Assembly: GCF_009846745.1 (NCBI RefSeq)
Contig: NZ_AQPF01000009.1
Span: 1 to 64,000 of the forward strand
Direction: 5' to 3'
DNA from: Alloalcanivorax xiamenensis
Lineage (GTDB): Bacteria; Pseudomonadota; Gammaproteobacteria; Pseudomonadales; Alcanivoracaceae
DNA: 64,000 nucleotides
Below are positions 24,568-33,030 of the stretch, piece after piece. The notes below the pieces were generated by a model. That model had not been told where the DNA came from and ran no database searches. It saw only the letters and a list, made by a program, of their open reading frames with translations. Position numbers and translations under genes: made by a program. How positions within the stretch are numbered: the first letter of the stretch is position 1; each line of letters begins with the position of its first letter.

Positions 24568-25500
24568 TTAGGCTGGTACGCTGACCGTCTTGTTCCAGTC
24601 AAACCCGGAGGTTTCACCACGGTAGCCGGACTGATTGGAGATCAAGCGCCCTTCGCCCACCGGTAAATCCAGGGACAGATGGGTATGACCGTGGATCCAT
24701 AGATCCACCCGGCCGATACGGTCTTCAAGCCGGGAGAAGAACGCACCGTCCAGAGGTCCGGGAGAGAAGACCGGGTGGCAGCAGGCGCCGGCGGGGCCGT
24801 GATGACTGATTACCACGGTGGGGCCATCAAAAGGCTCGGCGATGCGCCGATCCAGCCATTCAATGGCGGCCTGGTGCAGGGCAAGCGCGTGTTCCGGTAG
24901 AAACGGCACCCCCTCGATGGTGATCAGTTGGTGATCGGGCATGCGCTGCGCGGCTATCGCCATTGGCTCATCCCGGCTTTCGCCGTCGTAGGCCAGATAA
25001 TCGGTCCACAGGGTGCAGCCGAGGAAACGAACGCCGCCGATCACGGCCTGATCCTGGTCCAACACCTGGACCCGGGTCCCTTCCGCCCGCTTGCGCATGG
25101 CGGCCAGATTGTCCTGGATGTCGTGTCGGTAGTACTCGTGGTTCCCCGGCACATAAAGGACCGGCTTGTCATGCTTTTCGGACTGTTCCACGGCCCATTG
25201 CACACCACGGTCACCGGTGTCGATATCACCCGCGAGAACGATCAGGTCGGCGTCGGTTCCGGGGATATCGGGAATCGCCACCGACGGCTCGGCGTGGCGA
25301 TACAGCTCGTTATGCAGATCACTGAGAGGATGGATGATCACGATGCTTCCTAGCTCCGGCAGGATGAGGTTGGGGACTTCAGGATAGCCCTTTCGACCCG
25401 GGAGTTCAGCTATCCAGGCCAACCGCGCCTTGCCGCTCGGCTCGCTCGCAGGGCGAGGAAACCGGTTTCCACGAGGATGGGGGATATTGACCTGGATCAT
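24568..25500 (-). CDS. Calcineurin-like metallophosphoesterase
   Basis: A 310-residue frame whose last ~255 residues are a calcineurin-type phosphoesterase. The metal-binding motifs are in order: SDLHNE, GDIDTG, GNHEYY, SHHGP and HGHTHLSLD. The first ~53 residues are Pro/Arg-rich and do not look like part of the domain. A GTG start at 25341, preceded by GGAGCTAGGAAG and opening directly into VIIHPLSDLH, is a good alternative (257 residues). The phosphoester substrate is unknown. It appears to be a single-gene unit. Confidence 0.8.
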   Translation of the reverse strand: MIQVNIPHPRGNRFPRPASEPSGKARLAWIAELPGRKGYPEVPNLILPELGSIVIIHPLSDLHNELYRHAEPSVAIPDIPGTDADLIVLAGDIDTGDRGVQWAVEQSEKHDKPVLYVPGNHEYYRHDIQDNLAAMRKRAEGTRVQVLDQDQAVIGGVRFLGCTLWTDYLAYDGESRDEPMAIAAQRMPDHQLITIEGVPFLPEHALALHQAAIEWLDRRIAEPFDGPTVVISHHGPAGACCHPVFSPGPLDGAFFSRLEDRIGRVDLWIHGHTHLSLDLPVGEGRLISNQSGYRGETSGFDWNKTVSVPA

Positions 25501-25581
25501 CGGTGGGTCTCCCGGGCGGGACTATTTTGAATGAGCTCGCTACTGAGATCGTATGTAAGTCCAACAGGTCGGAGGTTCACC

Positions 25582-25940
25582 ATGAACGGGAATACGCATT
25601 GGGTTTCCGCCGCCATCCTTTCCCGAAGTCTGGCCGTTACCGGCATGATGTTGTCCGGTGCGGTTGCGGCTTAACAAGGCCAGAGATGTACCCGTGCCCC
25701 TATGCTCAGGGCATGATGGGCGGACCGGGGATGGGGTACGGCAGAATGGCGCCGTCCCAGGACCTGGATGAGGATGATGTGCGCACTCTGATCGGCAGGC
25801 ATCTGGAGTGGCGAGGCAATCCGCGCCTCAAGGTTGGCAACGTCAAGGATAAGGACAGCGACACCATTATCGCGGAGATCGTCACCGTCGACGGCTCTCT
25901 GGTCAGCGCATTGAAGTGGACCGGCATAGCGGGTGGATGA
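25582..25940 (+). pseudogene. Frameshifted small periplasmic protein gene
   Basis: A strong GGAGG ribosome site precedes an ATG at 25582. That frame encodes a signal peptide (MNGNTHWVSAAILSRSLAV...SGAVAA) but stops at 25672-25674, right at the expected cleavage point. The apparent mature part continues in a different frame from about 25686 (MYPCPYAQGMMGGPGMGYGR, then DDVRTLIGRHLEWRGNPRLKVGNV and a DTIIAEIVTVDGSLV end). The Gly/Met-rich start and NPRLKVG...AEIVT block resemble small exported proteins seen in pseudomonads. A one- or two-base indel would rejoin the halves. It is either decayed or a sequencing error. Confidence 0.6.
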
Positions 25941-26011
25941 GACAGGTGCGGTGACGATGAGCGGTGCAATGGCGCGGGAACTGGCGACACCATTGTCGGA
26001 TCGTCGGGGCT

Positions 26012-27202
26012 TCAGTGCGCCCGCAGTCGCGGGCGCACCAGGCTGAGATGAATGGTCAGGGCCAGCACCATCAGCCCCAGGGCATAGCAGGCGAAGGTGT
26101 CGCGGTGGCCGTCGTGCAGCCATGCCATACCCTGTGTCACCAGGGCGACCAAGGCGTAGTAGCTCAAACCCAGCAGGGCTCCGGCACTGCCGAGCGCATC
26201 GTGATAGTGTTCAAGAGCGCGGTGGAGGCAGACGGTGGTGGCCAGTGTCATCCCGGCGAACAGCAGGGCGGCGAAACTGATAAACAGCACCAATCCGGTC
26301 GGCGTGGGTGGCAGCGATGCCAACAGAACCAGGCCGGCGGACGCCGTTGTGATCACAGCCAGGCCCAGTGTAATCAAGGTTTCGCTGCGCCAGTTCCGGC
26401 TGCTCAATCCGCGTAGCAGCCAGGCCCCGGCTATGCTGCCGCAGGCCGCCACGGCGCCCAGGGCGCCGTAGTCGGCGGGGGAAAGCCCCCAACCGTCGAT
26501 CAACAGCAGTGGCGCCTCGCCATGATAGCTGAACAGCACGCCGTTGCTGATGCCGATCAGCATCACCATTCCCCAGATGAACGGGTCCGTGGCCATGCGC
26601 CGGGCCACCGGCGCCAGCCGGGAGAGTGACGCCGAGGCGGCGCGGGTCTCGGGCCACTGTCGCTGGCTTGCCAGCCAGAGTAGGCTACCCAGCGTCAGCA
26701 GGACCGCCAGGGTGGCTCGCCATCCCCATACCGTGGTGACCGCACCGCCGATCAGGGGACCAAGCGCGGAGGACACCGGAATCAGCATGCCGACGACGGC
26801 GAATACCCGCAGCCGGGTGGTGCCGGCGAAGGCCTCCCGGCAAACCGCCTGGATCACCACCGAACAGGCGGCGGCACCGAAGGCCTGCACCGCGCGACCG
26901 GCCAGTAACGCGGTCATGCCGTCCGCCGTCAGACACAGCGCGCATCCCAGCAAGTAGACCGCCAATGCCGTCAACAGGACAGGGCGCCGCCCATGCAGAT
27001 CGCTGACGCGCCCCCATACCAGGACGCCCAGGGAAAATCCGAGAAAGAACACGCTCAAACTGGTTTGGGCCTGATTGCGGGTGACTCCGAGGTCGCCGGC
27101 CAGATCGCCCAGCGCCGGGGTAAAGATGGTTTCGCCGATCTGCGGCAGCGCCACCAGGGCGACGATCAAGGCAATGGGCGGCGTGGTGGAGCGGACGGAC
27201 AT
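26012..27202 (-). CDS. MFS exporter, Bcr/CflA drug-resistance type
   Basis: A 396-residue major-facilitator protein with twelve predicted helices. Motif A is GRVSDLHGRRPVLL after helix 2 and motif C-like GMLIPVSSALGPLIGG in helix 5. The opening LPQIGETIFTPALGDLAGDLGVT resembles Bcr/CflA exporters (drug:proton antiport). It diverges from a LysR-family gene about 100 bases away, a common arrangement in which the LysR protein controls the exporter. The substrate is unknown. Confidence 0.87.
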   Translation of the reverse strand: MSVRSTTPPIALIVALVALPQIGETIFTPALGDLAGDLGVTRNQAQTSLSVFFLGFSLGVLVWGRVSDLHGRRPVLLTALAVYLLGCALCLTADGMTALLAGRAVQAFGAAACSVVIQAVCREAFAGTTRLRVFAVVGMLIPVSSALGPLIGGAVTTVWGWRATLAVLLTLGSLLWLASQRQWPETRAASASLSRLAPVARRMATDPFIWGMVMLIGISNGVLFSYHGEAPLLLIDGWGLSPADYGALGAVAACGSIAGAWLLRGLSSRNWRSETLITLGLAVITTASAGLVLLASLPPTPTGLVLFISFAALLFAGMTLATTVCLHRALEHYHDALGSAGALLGLSYYALVALVTQGMAWLHDGHRDTFACYALGLMVLALTIHLSLVRPRLRAH

Positions 27203-27302
27203 GGTGGGTGCCTCCTGGGGAAAAGGCGCGCACCTTAAAGCTCCGGGGCCATTGAATGAATATGTTTTAATGGAAGCCTTTATTAACGTTGAGTTACGGC
27301 TG
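27203..27302. promoter_or_regulatory. Divergent MFS/LysR promoter region
   Basis: The 100-bp gap holds both promoters. TATTAACGTTGAGTTA (27283-27298) has the T-N11-A spacing expected of a LysR-family binding site, but it overlaps the putative LysR start region. The assignment is only suggestive. Confidence 0.3.
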
Positions 27303-28220
27303 ATGCGGGCACGGCTTGATCACATGCGAACCTTTCTGGCTGTCTGCGACGGTGGCAGCATCGCTGCGGCGGGCCGCGCCCTGAGCGTTTCCGCGGCAGC
27401 GGTCAGCAAGCAGATCAGCGCCCTGGAGCGATCTTTGGAGACGACATTGCTGGAACGCACCACGCGACGCCTGGTGCTGACTCCGGCGGGAGTCCTGTTT
27501 CGTGATCACGCCATCCGTACCCTGAGATTATTGGAGACATCGGAAAGCGAATACCTGTCGCGGATACGCGGCGAACCGTCCGGAGTATTGCGGGTGGTAG
27601 CGGCGCGCTGGCTGGCCGAATACGCATTGGTCCCGAAGTTGGGGGCGTTCCTGGGCCGTTATCCGGGCATCGATCTGGAACTGGAACTGGCCGAACGATT
27701 CCCGGATATGGAACAGGAAAACGTGGATCTGATCTTTGGCATGTCGATGACCGGCAGCAACGGTCTGGTGCGGCGCTCGCTGGGCCGGACCGCTTACTGG
27801 TTGTGCGCCGCGCCGGATTATCTTGAGCGGCATGGTGTGCCGCGCACGCCTGATCAGCTTGGCGATCATCGGCTTATCACCCACCTGACGCGGCCCCAGC
27901 AGCAGTCTTTCCTGCGCGACGGACGCCGGCTGATGATGCGATCACCGCTGCGCCTCAATGATACCGGCGCCATTATCAGCGCCGTCCGGCAGGGATTGGG
28001 GCTGGCCTGGCTGCACCACTACATGGTGTGTGACCAGATCGAGACCGGGCGCCTGTGTCGCGTGATGCCGGAATGGGAGCGTCCGCCGATGACAGTGGAT
28101 CTGTTTTACCGTTCCAGCGGCAGGGGGCTGCCGGCGCTGCGGCATTTCATCGATTTCGCCGTGGACGCCTGCCGGTTGCCACCGCTCTCGACAGCTCCGG
28201 CGGATGACGGCACTCTCTAG
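27303..28220 (+). CDS. LysR-family transcriptional regulator
   Basis: A 305-residue LysR regulator. The N-terminal winged HTH is clear (DHMRTFLAVCDGGSIAAAGRALSVSAAAVSKQISALE, about residues 6-42, in two adjacent parts), followed by a periplasmic-binding-like effector domain (about 95-290). The start is uncertain between 27270, 27303 and 27324, none with a strong ribosome site; 27303 gives a usual length. It probably controls the divergent MFS exporter gene. Confidence 0.87.
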   Translation: MRARLDHMRTFLAVCDGGSIAAAGRALSVSAAAVSKQISALERSLETTLLERTTRRLVLTPAGVLFRDHAIRTLRLLETSESEYLSRIRGEPSGVLRVVAARWLAEYALVPKLGAFLGRYPGIDLELELAERFPDMEQENVDLIFGMSMTGSNGLVRRSLGRTAYWLCAAPDYLERHGVPRTPDQLGDHRLITHLTRPQQQSFLRDGRRLMMRSPLRLNDTGAIISAVRQGLGLAWLHHYMVCDQIETGRLCRVMPEWERPPMTVDLFYRSSGRGLPALRHFIDFAVDACRLPPLSTAPADDGTL

Positions 28221-28246
28221 GTTCAAGCCTCACATGAGAGTCACTC

Positions 28247-29182
28247 ATGCCTGTCCCGCTTCATCGTCTGCCGCCCATGGACGCCCTGCGCGGCTTTGTC
28301 GCCGTCGCCCGGCGCATGAGTATTACCGCGGCCGCGGAGGATCTGCATCTGACCCAATCGGCGGTCAGCCGTCAGATCCAGACCCTGGAAGCCCGCCTGG
28401 GTTGTCAATTACTGGTTCGGGAATATCGCGGCGTCAGGCTCACCGAAGAGGGCCGGCGGTTATTCCGGTCGGTGGATCCGATGATGCGGGAACTGCAGGA
28501 ACTGGTGGAAACCCTTGGCGGCGGCGAACAGCGCAAACCGGTCACCATTACCGCCAGCATGGGCGTGGTGGGGTTGTGGCTGTTACCCCGACTGGGCGAC
28601 TTCATTGCCCGGCACCCGGAAGTGGATGTGCGTGTGGCCGCCAACAACAGGGTGGTGGATCTGGATACCGAGGGCGTTGATCTGGCGATTCGCTATTGCG
28701 CGCGCCGGGCGGCCCCGGAAGGGGCGATCGAGCTGTTCGGCGATGAGATCATCGTGGTGGGCCATCCGGACTGGCAGGGCGTCGCCCTGGATCACCCGGA
28801 CGTGTTCGCCGCTCAGGTGCTGCTGGAATTTGATGACCCGGACCACCCCTGGCTGCAATGGTCGTCCCATCTCGGCAGCGCCGGGCTGAACCATTTACAC
28901 CCGGCCCGGCTGGTGCGCTTCAACCAGTATGATCAGCTGATTCAGGCGGCGGTGAATGGCCAGGGGCTGGCGCTGGGACGGCGGGCTTTGGTGGCGGATC
29001 TGCTCCGGGAAGGGCGGTTGCGGGAGTTTGATCTGGGCGAAGGCGTGCCGCCGGGCCGTTCGTTCAACCTCCCGGCCCAGAAGTACGCTCACTGGCTGGT
29101 CCAGGCGTCGCCATCACCCTCCGACGCGGTGCGGGCGCTGGCGCGATGGTTGGTTTCCCAGGCGACACCAAGCCATGAGTAA
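28247..29182 (+). CDS. LysR-family regulator, GcvA-like
   Basis: A 311-residue LysR regulator with HTH AVARRMSITAAAEDLHLTQSAVSRQIQ (about residues 19-45) and an effector domain with VDLAIRYCARR. The PPMDALRGFVAVAR opening is typical of GcvA-like members. It lies 27 bases after the preceding LysR gene and just before an oxygenase-like gene and a thioredoxin-fold isomerase gene on the same strand, so it most likely regulates those two. Confidence 0.87.
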   Translation: MPVPLHRLPPMDALRGFVAVARRMSITAAAEDLHLTQSAVSRQIQTLEARLGCQLLVREYRGVRLTEEGRRLFRSVDPMMRELQELVETLGGGEQRKPVTITASMGVVGLWLLPRLGDFIARHPEVDVRVAANNRVVDLDTEGVDLAIRYCARRAAPEGAIELFGDEIIVVGHPDWQGVALDHPDVFAAQVLLEFDDPDHPWLQWSSHLGSAGLNHLHPARLVRFNQYDQLIQAAVNGQGLALGRRALVADLLREGRLREFDLGEGVPPGRSFNLPAQKYAHWLVQASPSPSDAVRALARWLVSQATPSHE

Positions 29183-29269
29183 AACGCATGGCTTGTCTGC
29201 AAAATGATCGTTTGAGCGGTACCGCGCGGAGCTCTTGAATGGGGAATCCCCCAGACGGAGACACAGCGC

Positions 29270-30136
29270 ATGAACTCTCTTTCATTGCCTTTTTCCCATC
29301 AGGAAGCGGCCATGCAAGCCCATCTCAGCTTTCATGTGCCGGGCACCAAACGCCCCCGCCACTACATGTATCCACCGGAGGATGGCTCCCCCCAGGACTC
29401 CGGCCAGTATGAAACCCGAGCCATGACCATTCTGGACGCGCGCCACGCGGACTTCGAACCGGGGCTGGACAGACAGGGGTTCCGATTACTGCGAACCGAA
29501 GTCGCGGTGCCCGATCGGGTGGACGATGATGCCTGGATCAGCGCGAGCTACTATCCGCCGATGGCGGAAATGGCCCGGCGCGCCACCGGCGCCGACCGTG
29601 CGCTGGTGTTCGATCATCAGGTCCGGCGCCGTGAGCCGGGACAGGTCACCGCCGGTTTCGGCCGGCATGGCGACGGCAGTCGCCCCGGGGCGGTGGGCCG
29701 GCTGCATAACGACTACAGCGAAGCCTCCGGGCGGGCCAGGGTGGCCGCCGTGCTGGCCCGCCAGGGGGAGCGCATGTCACCTCACAGCCGCTATGCCATC
29801 GTTAATCTGTGGCGGCCGCTAAGAGGACCGGTTCTGGATGCGCCGCTGGCGTTGTGTGACGCCTCGACCCTTTCGGTGCTGGACCTGAACCCGGCGGAAG
29901 TGCGCTACCGGGAGCGCACTGGCGAGATTTATCTGGCTCGCTACACCGCCCGCCAGCGGTGGTATTACTACCCGGCGATGACGCCGGATGAGGTACTGAT
30001 TTTCAAGCAGTTTGACACCCAACTGAGCGGCACCGCCAGATTCACGCCGCATGGCGCTTTTGATCCGCCAGCTCTGCCCGACGGGGCATTGCCGCGTCAC
30101 AGCATTGAACTACGCATATTGTTAATTCATCACTGA
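29270..30136 (+). CDS. CmcJ/NvfI-family oxygenase-like protein
   Basis: A 288-residue protein of the family that includes fungal AsaB/NvfI and GA4-desaturase-like enzymes, related to Fe(II)/2-oxoglutarate oxygenases. Recognisable blocks are FDHQVRRRE, RLHNDYSEASG (probable H-x-D iron ligands), the NLWRPLRGPVLDAPLALCD block and RWYYYPAMTPDEVLIFKQFD. The second His ligand may lie in the C-terminal region. The ATG at 29270 follows an ACGGAG site; Met15 is an alternative. Sandwiched between a LysR gene and an isomerase-like gene, it probably modifies a small molecule. The substrate is unknown. Confidence 0.75.
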   Translation: MNSLSLPFSHQEAAMQAHLSFHVPGTKRPRHYMYPPEDGSPQDSGQYETRAMTILDARHADFEPGLDRQGFRLLRTEVAVPDRVDDDAWISASYYPPMAEMARRATGADRALVFDHQVRRREPGQVTAGFGRHGDGSRPGAVGRLHNDYSEASGRARVAAVLARQGERMSPHSRYAIVNLWRPLRGPVLDAPLALCDASTLSVLDLNPAEVRYRERTGEIYLARYTARQRWYYYPAMTPDEVLIFKQFDTQLSGTARFTPHGAFDPPALPDGALPRHSIELRILLIHH

Positions 30137-30162
30137 TGGCTTGCGCCGGAAAGGAAGCAGCT

Positions 30163-30795
30163 ATGGTTTCGAAACACGTCGCTCCCGTCATGGAGTTCTG
30201 GTACGACTTTGGCAGTAACTACAGTTACCTGAGCATCATGCGGGTGGAAGAGGAAGCGGAACGGCACGGCGTCGTCATCGCCTGGAAGCCGTTCCTGCTC
30301 GGCCCCGTATTCAAGGCGCTGGGATGGCAGGGATCGCCGTTCCTGGCGCAGCGGGAAAAACTGCGTTATGTGTGGCAGGACATGCTCCGTCAGTGCGAAA
30401 AATACCGGTTGCCATGGTCCCGGCCCTCCACCTTTCCCCGCAACGGACTGCTCTCCTCACGGGTGGCGCTGCTGGGGGCGGAGACCCCATGGATCGCGGA
30501 GTTCAACCGGCAGGTGATGCTCCACAACTTTCAGCGTGACCGGGATATCAACAGCGAGAAAGAGGTGGGAGGGATCCTGGCGGAGATGGGCCTGCCGGCG
30601 GAATCGTTGCTGAAGGCAGCCCAATCCGACCACAACAAACAGCGCCTGAAAGAGCAAACGCAGGAGGCTCTGGACCGCGGATTGTTTGGCGCGCCGACCT
30701 TTCTGATTGGTGACGCCATGTTCTGGGGCAACGACCGATTGGACGATGCCCTGCTGTACGCGGCGGCACAAGGAAATGAAACAACCGCCTATTAA
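30163..30795 (+). CDS. DsbA-like thioredoxin-fold protein, 2-hydroxychromene-2-carboxylate isomerase family
   Basis: A 210-residue kappa-GST/HCCA isomerase-like protein. It starts with MEFWYDFGSNYSYLS, where the catalytic Ser of the family lies in the DFxSxYSY-type motif. It has AWKPFLLGPVFKALGW and ends with GLFGAPTFLIGDAMFWGNDRLD, the cis-Pro loop. Homologues use glutathione to isomerise aromatic intermediates. No CxxC is present, so it is not a disulfide oxidase. The ATG at 30163 has AAGGAAG upstream. It lies 26 bases after the CmcJ-like gene, in the same operon. Confidence 0.85.
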   Translation: MVSKHVAPVMEFWYDFGSNYSYLSIMRVEEEAERHGVVIAWKPFLLGPVFKALGWQGSPFLAQREKLRYVWQDMLRQCEKYRLPWSRPSTFPRNGLLSSRVALLGAETPWIAEFNRQVMLHNFQRDRDINSEKEVGGILAEMGLPAESLLKAAQSDHNKQRLKEQTQEALDRGLFGAPTFLIGDAMFWGNDRLDDALLYAAAQGNETTAY

Positions 30796-30807
30796 TTACC
30801 AGCCCCC

Positions 30808-30841
30808 GGGGCCAGACGGCCGTGTCACCAGCTCTGGCCCG
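30808..30841. terminator. Hairpin between convergent isomerase and AraC genes
   Basis: GGGCCAGA (30809-30816) pairs with TCTGGCCC (30833-30840) around a 16-base loop. It lies 14 bases past the isomerase stop, with no clear T-run. It coincides with the point where base composition falls. Confidence 0.4.
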
Positions 30842-30923
30842 GCGAGTTTCGCGCTGGCTTGATGATTTTTGTCGGGAATGGGGGCTCTCATACTGATACT
30901 TTTATGACTTTCGTGGCAGATAC

Positions 30924-31964
30924 TCAAAATTTGCGATATTCCCCCGGCGTTTTCCCCGTCCAGCGCTTGAAGGCCCTCTGGAAGGCGCTTTGTTCTGAAA
31001 ACCCGAGCAGGTAGGCGATATCAACCAGACTCAGGCTCGGGTCTCTGACATAGCCCAGTGCCAGAGCCTGCCTCAACTCATCAACAAATCCCCGGAAGCT
31101 GGTGCCACGTTGGGCCAGCTGGGATTTCAGCTCTTCTTCGCTCATGTTGGTAGCGTCGGCAACGGTGCCAATATCCGGCAGCCCTGCTTTGAAGGACTTC
31201 AATATCAACTGGCGGGCCTGTGCGACCCAGCCAGGTTCCAGCGCGGTACCCAGTTGCTTTACCAGGCCGGCGCAGACATCGTCCATCATCTGGCGAAGCT
31301 GGGGATTGGCGTGGGGCAGGGTGATAAACAGGTAAGAACCATCAACGCAGACCGCGGTTTCAGGCCGGGAGAAATGTACCGGGCAGTTAAAAAACGCGCA
31401 ATACGGCGTGGTGTCTGAAGGCTCCGGGTGCTGGAACGAGACCCATTTGGGGGCCAGATCGTTGCGGTTGGTGAACCAGCGGGCCATGGCAACCGTGGTT
31501 GCCATATTCAGCTCGTCCTGCAACCGACCCAGTTGTGCCCTGTCCTGAAGACTGCTTCTCAGATAACGAATGTAGTCATTACCACTTTGTTCAATCACCA
31601 CATGGGCGGCATCAATGGTGAGCATGGAATAACGCATATGCTGCTGCATCAACTCCGCGCCGGTGGAACAGCTCATGAGTGCAAAACCGTGGGATCCCAG
31701 ATGGCCGGGCCGGATGCTTTGACCCAATTTCAGGCCCAGACAGGGTTCATCAAGGGTCTTTGCAGTGAGATTGAGCAGGTGATCGAACTTGGTGAAGGAC
31801 ACTCGGCCATTGGGATCATTCAAATCCTCCAGGGTCAGATCTGACTCACCGAGCAAGCCGGCAGCAGAAAGGCCCCTGGATTCAATAAAGTCGGTCACGA
31901 GTTTGACGAAGTGCACCGCTACGCTGTGGGTGTCTGCTGCCCCATGCGCCATTTTGTCTGACAT
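30924..31964 (-). CDS. AraC-family regulator, OruR/ORBI-type N-terminal domain
   Basis: A 346-residue regulator with the Arabinose_bd (PF12625-type) N-terminal domain seen in OruR and related regulators (LGLKLGQSIRPGHLGSHGFALMS at about residues 80-100, in parts). The AraC HTH lies at the C-terminus (DPSLSLVDIAYLLGFSEQSAFQRAFKRWTGKTPGEYR). Such proteins often activate lipid or aromatic catabolic genes. It marks the left edge of the lower-GC island and is on the same strand as the diiron-protein and MBL genes beyond it. Confidence 0.87.
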   Translation of the reverse strand: MSDKMAHGAADTHSVAVHFVKLVTDFIESRGLSAAGLLGESDLTLEDLNDPNGRVSFTKFDHLLNLTAKTLDEPCLGLKLGQSIRPGHLGSHGFALMSCSTGAELMQQHMRYSMLTIDAAHVVIEQSGNDYIRYLRSSLQDRAQLGRLQDELNMATTVAMARWFTNRNDLAPKWVSFQHPEPSDTTPYCAFFNCPVHFSRPETAVCVDGSYLFITLPHANPQLRQMMDDVCAGLVKQLGTALEPGWVAQARQLILKSFKAGLPDIGTVADATNMSEEELKSQLAQRGTSFRGFVDELRQALALGYVRDPSLSLVDIAYLLGFSEQSAFQRAFKRWTGKTPGEYRKF

Positions 31965-32147
31965 CTTCTTATCTCATAGGTCCATCTGCTTTCGATAGAG
32001 CATATCAGCTCGAACAAGACTGCACCCGATGAATTGCTTGTTCTATGACGCCTCAATGGCTAAAAGGAAAAAGCAATTCCCTCGCTTTGTGAATCATCAG
32101 CTGGAGCGACATGGCCATGGCCAATGCGCCCCCGATGTTAACGCCGA
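31965..32147. other. Intergenic region upstream of the AraC gene
   Basis: A lower-GC gap of 183 bases between two minus-strand genes, with an A-rich stretch (GGCTAAAAGGAAAAAGC). It presumably contains the AraC promoter. No small gene, hairpin or clear promoter pair was identified. Confidence 0.3.
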
Positions 32148-33011
32148 TTAGTATGCGGCTTCGTGCATCGCTTTTGCCGCCGCAATGGGATCATGGCTTT
32201 CCTCATACTTGCTAAGCCAAGCCTCGTAGTTATGCACGGCAGGCATATCTTCCGGGTGGAACCCAGGACGAAAATAGGTAAGCAACATGGGAAGCAGGCG
32301 GGCATAAATATCCAGCTGCCAGGGCAGGCCTTTCACAAACATTGCCAGGCATTGGCGGCGGCTAAAATCATCCGCCCTGAGCATGAAGAAAGGGGCGATC
32401 AGGGAGTACAACGAAAAGCCAACCGTGACATGGGTCATGGCCAGAGCACGACGAAAATAACCCACCCTGGCGACGCGTTTCATCACATCAAATGCCACCG
32501 CCCGGTGCTCCATCTCTTCAATAGCATGCCAGGCGAACATGGCACGAATTCGGTCATCCGCACCCTCGGTGGATGATTTATGCGCAAAGAACAGCTCAGC
32601 CATCATGGCAGTGTAGTGTTCGAACGCCGAAGTTAGCGCAATGTTGTATTCCGGCGAGTTATCCTGAAGTCGCTTGTCCATTACCCGCTTGATCCGAGAC
32701 GTGAACTTCTCGATCGGGATCCCCTGTCGCTTCAGACGCTTGTTGTAATTGGCGTGAACAATGCCGTGCTGGCCTTCCTGCATGGTAAAATCACGGACTT
32801 CCTGCCTGAGCACACTGTCCTGAATCTTGTCCTTGAAGGCCCGTACAGAGGAAATAAAGAAACGTTCACCATCCGGAAACGTGGCCTGAATGGCATCAAA
32901 CACGCGGGTTTTATAGGGATCCCCGTCTTGCCAATAGGTTGGGATATCCTCTGACGTCAACCCAAAATTCAGGTCCTTACGTACGACGATGGTTTCTTTG
33001 TGCGATGACAT
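32148..33011 (-). CDS. PF10118-type 'metal-dependent hydrolase', ferritin-like diiron protein
   Basis: A 287-residue all-helical protein. Metal-ligand motifs are MQEGQH (Glu79, His82), FEHYTAMMAE (Glu131) and AIEEMEHR (Glu166, His169): two ExxH pairs plus a bridging Glu, as in ferritin-like diiron enzymes. The database name 'metal-dependent hydrolase' may be misleading; an oxidase or oxygenase role is plausible. The ATG at 33011 has AGGAGAG upstream. The gene follows the MBL gene by 19 bases on the same strand, so the two form an operon in the accessory island. Confidence 0.78.
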   Translation of the reverse strand: MSSHKETIVVRKDLNFGLTSEDIPTYWQDGDPYKTRVFDAIQATFPDGERFFISSVRAFKDKIQDSVLRQEVRDFTMQEGQHGIVHANYNKRLKRQGIPIEKFTSRIKRVMDKRLQDNSPEYNIALTSAFEHYTAMMAELFFAHKSSTEGADDRIRAMFAWHAIEEMEHRAVAFDVMKRVARVGYFRRALAMTHVTVGFSLYSLIAPFFMLRADDFSRRQCLAMFVKGLPWQLDIYARLLPMLLTYFRPGFHPEDMPAVHNYEAWLSKYEESHDPIAAAKAMHEAAY

Positions 33012-33030
33012 TATTCGCTCTCCTGGCAAT

